Source of the DNA: Bacillota bacterium
Lineage (GTDB): Bacteria; Bacillota; Clostridia; Peptostreptococcales; Anaerovoracaceae
NCBI GenBank assembly: GCA_017549385.1
Contig: JAFYUX010000029.1
Coordinates: 1 to 5,841, forward strand
Length of the DNA stretch: 5,841 bases
Reading direction: 5' to 3'
Shown here: positions 5,229 through 5,841 of the stretch, in pieces
Layout of the letters: each line of letters begins with the position of its first letter
How positions within the stretch are numbered: position 1 is the stretch's first letter
Made by a program: the position numbers and the translations under genes
Notes under the pieces: generated by a model
What the model saw: the letters and a program-made list of their open reading frames with translations, nothing else
Told to the model about the DNA's origin: nothing
The model's database searches: none

Positions 5229-5841
5229 TTATGGTAACACTCTTGTAGATGAATCTAACAGTCTGTAACAAACCATGGCAGCCTGTGCTCTTGTGAGAGT
5301 TCCCTGAGGATTAAATGTACCTGCAGCATCAACACCGCAGAGGAGACCTTCGCCATAAGCTATAGCTACAGCTTCAAAATACTCATCCCCCACCTTGTCA
5401 ACATCAGGGAAATCTGTATATCCCGTTTCTCCTGTAACTGTACCAAACAGTATACCTGATCTGACAAGTACTCTTGCCATCTGTTCTCTAGTCATTGGCT
5501 TATTGAGATCAGCAACAGCCACTTCATTGTATTCGATAAGGCCAAAATCTAATGCGGCATAATAGTAAGGCATGAACCAGCCCTCTTCTGCAGCAAAAGA
5601 ATAATCTTCGTCAACAGAAGGATAAAGAAGTCTTGTCATAACAGCCAGGAACTGTACATATGTCATTGGATCACTTTCACCAAATAATGCAACACCGTTT
5701 GCATCAGGCTCTGTCATACCCTTAAACATATTGATCGATACCATTTCCATAATGGCATCATAAGCCCAGTGTCCCGGCGGAATATCGCTGAAAGATAATG
5801 GAACATTTACAGTTGCACCGCCCTGATTAGAACCTGCTGAA
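5229..5841 (-). CDS. S-layer-homology (SLH) domain protein, C-terminal part
   Basis: The frame is open through base 5841, so the gene begins beyond the window; 203 residues are visible. An ATG at 5750 is internal to the first SLH repeat and is not the start. A short Gly/Ser/Asn-rich stretch is followed by three SLH repeats. Repeat 1 (about visible residues 17-73) starts FSDIPPGHWAYDAI. Repeat 2 (about 86-130) contains YYYAALDFGLI and MTREQMARVLVR. Repeat 3 (about 141-198) contains YTDFPDVD, FEAVAIAYGEGLLCG, FNPQGTLTRAQAAMVCYRLL. Three C-terminal SLH repeats normally bind secondary cell-wall polymer and hold an exported protein on the peptidoglycan surface. The protein's main domain is out of view, so its job is unknown. 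In repeat 1 the TRAE-like motif reads TYVQ, lacking the usual arginine. The gene has its own terminator, so a link with the VTC operon rests only on adjacency. Confidence 0.93.
   Translation of the reverse strand, partial: SAGSNQGGATVNVPLSFSDIPPGHWAYDAIMEMVSINMFKGMTEPDANGVALFGESDPMTYVQFLAVMTRLLYPSVDEDYSFAAEEGWFMPYYYAALDFGLIEYNEVAVADLNKPMTREQMARVLVRSGILFGTVTGETGYTDFPDVDKVGDEYFEAVAIAYGEGLLCGVDAAGTFNPQGTLTRAQAAMVCYRLLDSSTRVLP

Overview
The window looks like chromosome of an anaerobic low-to-mid GC Firmicute, most likely class Clostridia. The reasons are the gene set (a DUF5714-type Cys-rich protein, a CotH kinase with Met/Gly-rich segments, an S-layer-homology protein), strong AGGAGG-type ribosome binding sites, and compact U-tract terminators. 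This placement is inferred from gene content and style, not from a marker gene. No rRNA, tRNA, CRISPR array, transposase or phage gene was seen.

Layout. Bases 1-534 (+) hold the 3' part of murC, closed by a clear terminator (552-584). Everything else lies on the minus strand and converges on murC. Read in the direction of transcription (right to left), there is first the C-terminal end of an S-layer-homology (SLH) protein (5841-5229, open at the window edge) with its terminator (5208-5180). An AT-rich upstream region of about 120 bases follows. Next comes a three-gene operon: a VTC-type polyphosphate polymerase domain protein (5012-4335), a DUF4956 membrane protein (4305-3634) and a membrane-anchored CotH-family kinase (3621-1990), ended by a terminator (1983-1954). 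A two-gene unit follows, encoding a Cys-rich DUF5714 protein (1877-1149) and an overlapping GNAT acetyltransferase (1168-680). It ends in a long imperfect hairpin (674-597) followed by a U-tract on its own strand.

The part most worth study is the VTC / DUF4956 / CotH operon. The VTC protein has the cytosolic tunnel-fold residues expected for polyphosphate synthesis but no SPX domain and no membrane segment. DUF4956 supplies a multi-pass membrane domain with the conserved GALSIVRFRT-type motif. CotH places an atypical kinase outside the membrane. Together they suggest a route by which phosphate polymer or phosphoryl groups made in the cytosol are coupled to events at the cell surface. The grouping of these three families is known to recur in Gram-positive genomes, but to my knowledge its joint function is not established. 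The CotH protein carries two Met/Gly-rich segments, one inside the kinase domain and one as a C-terminal tail, that share a recognisable repeated motif. A possible 21-codon leader ORF lies just ahead of the VTC gene, with an initiation site nearly identical to that of the gene itself.
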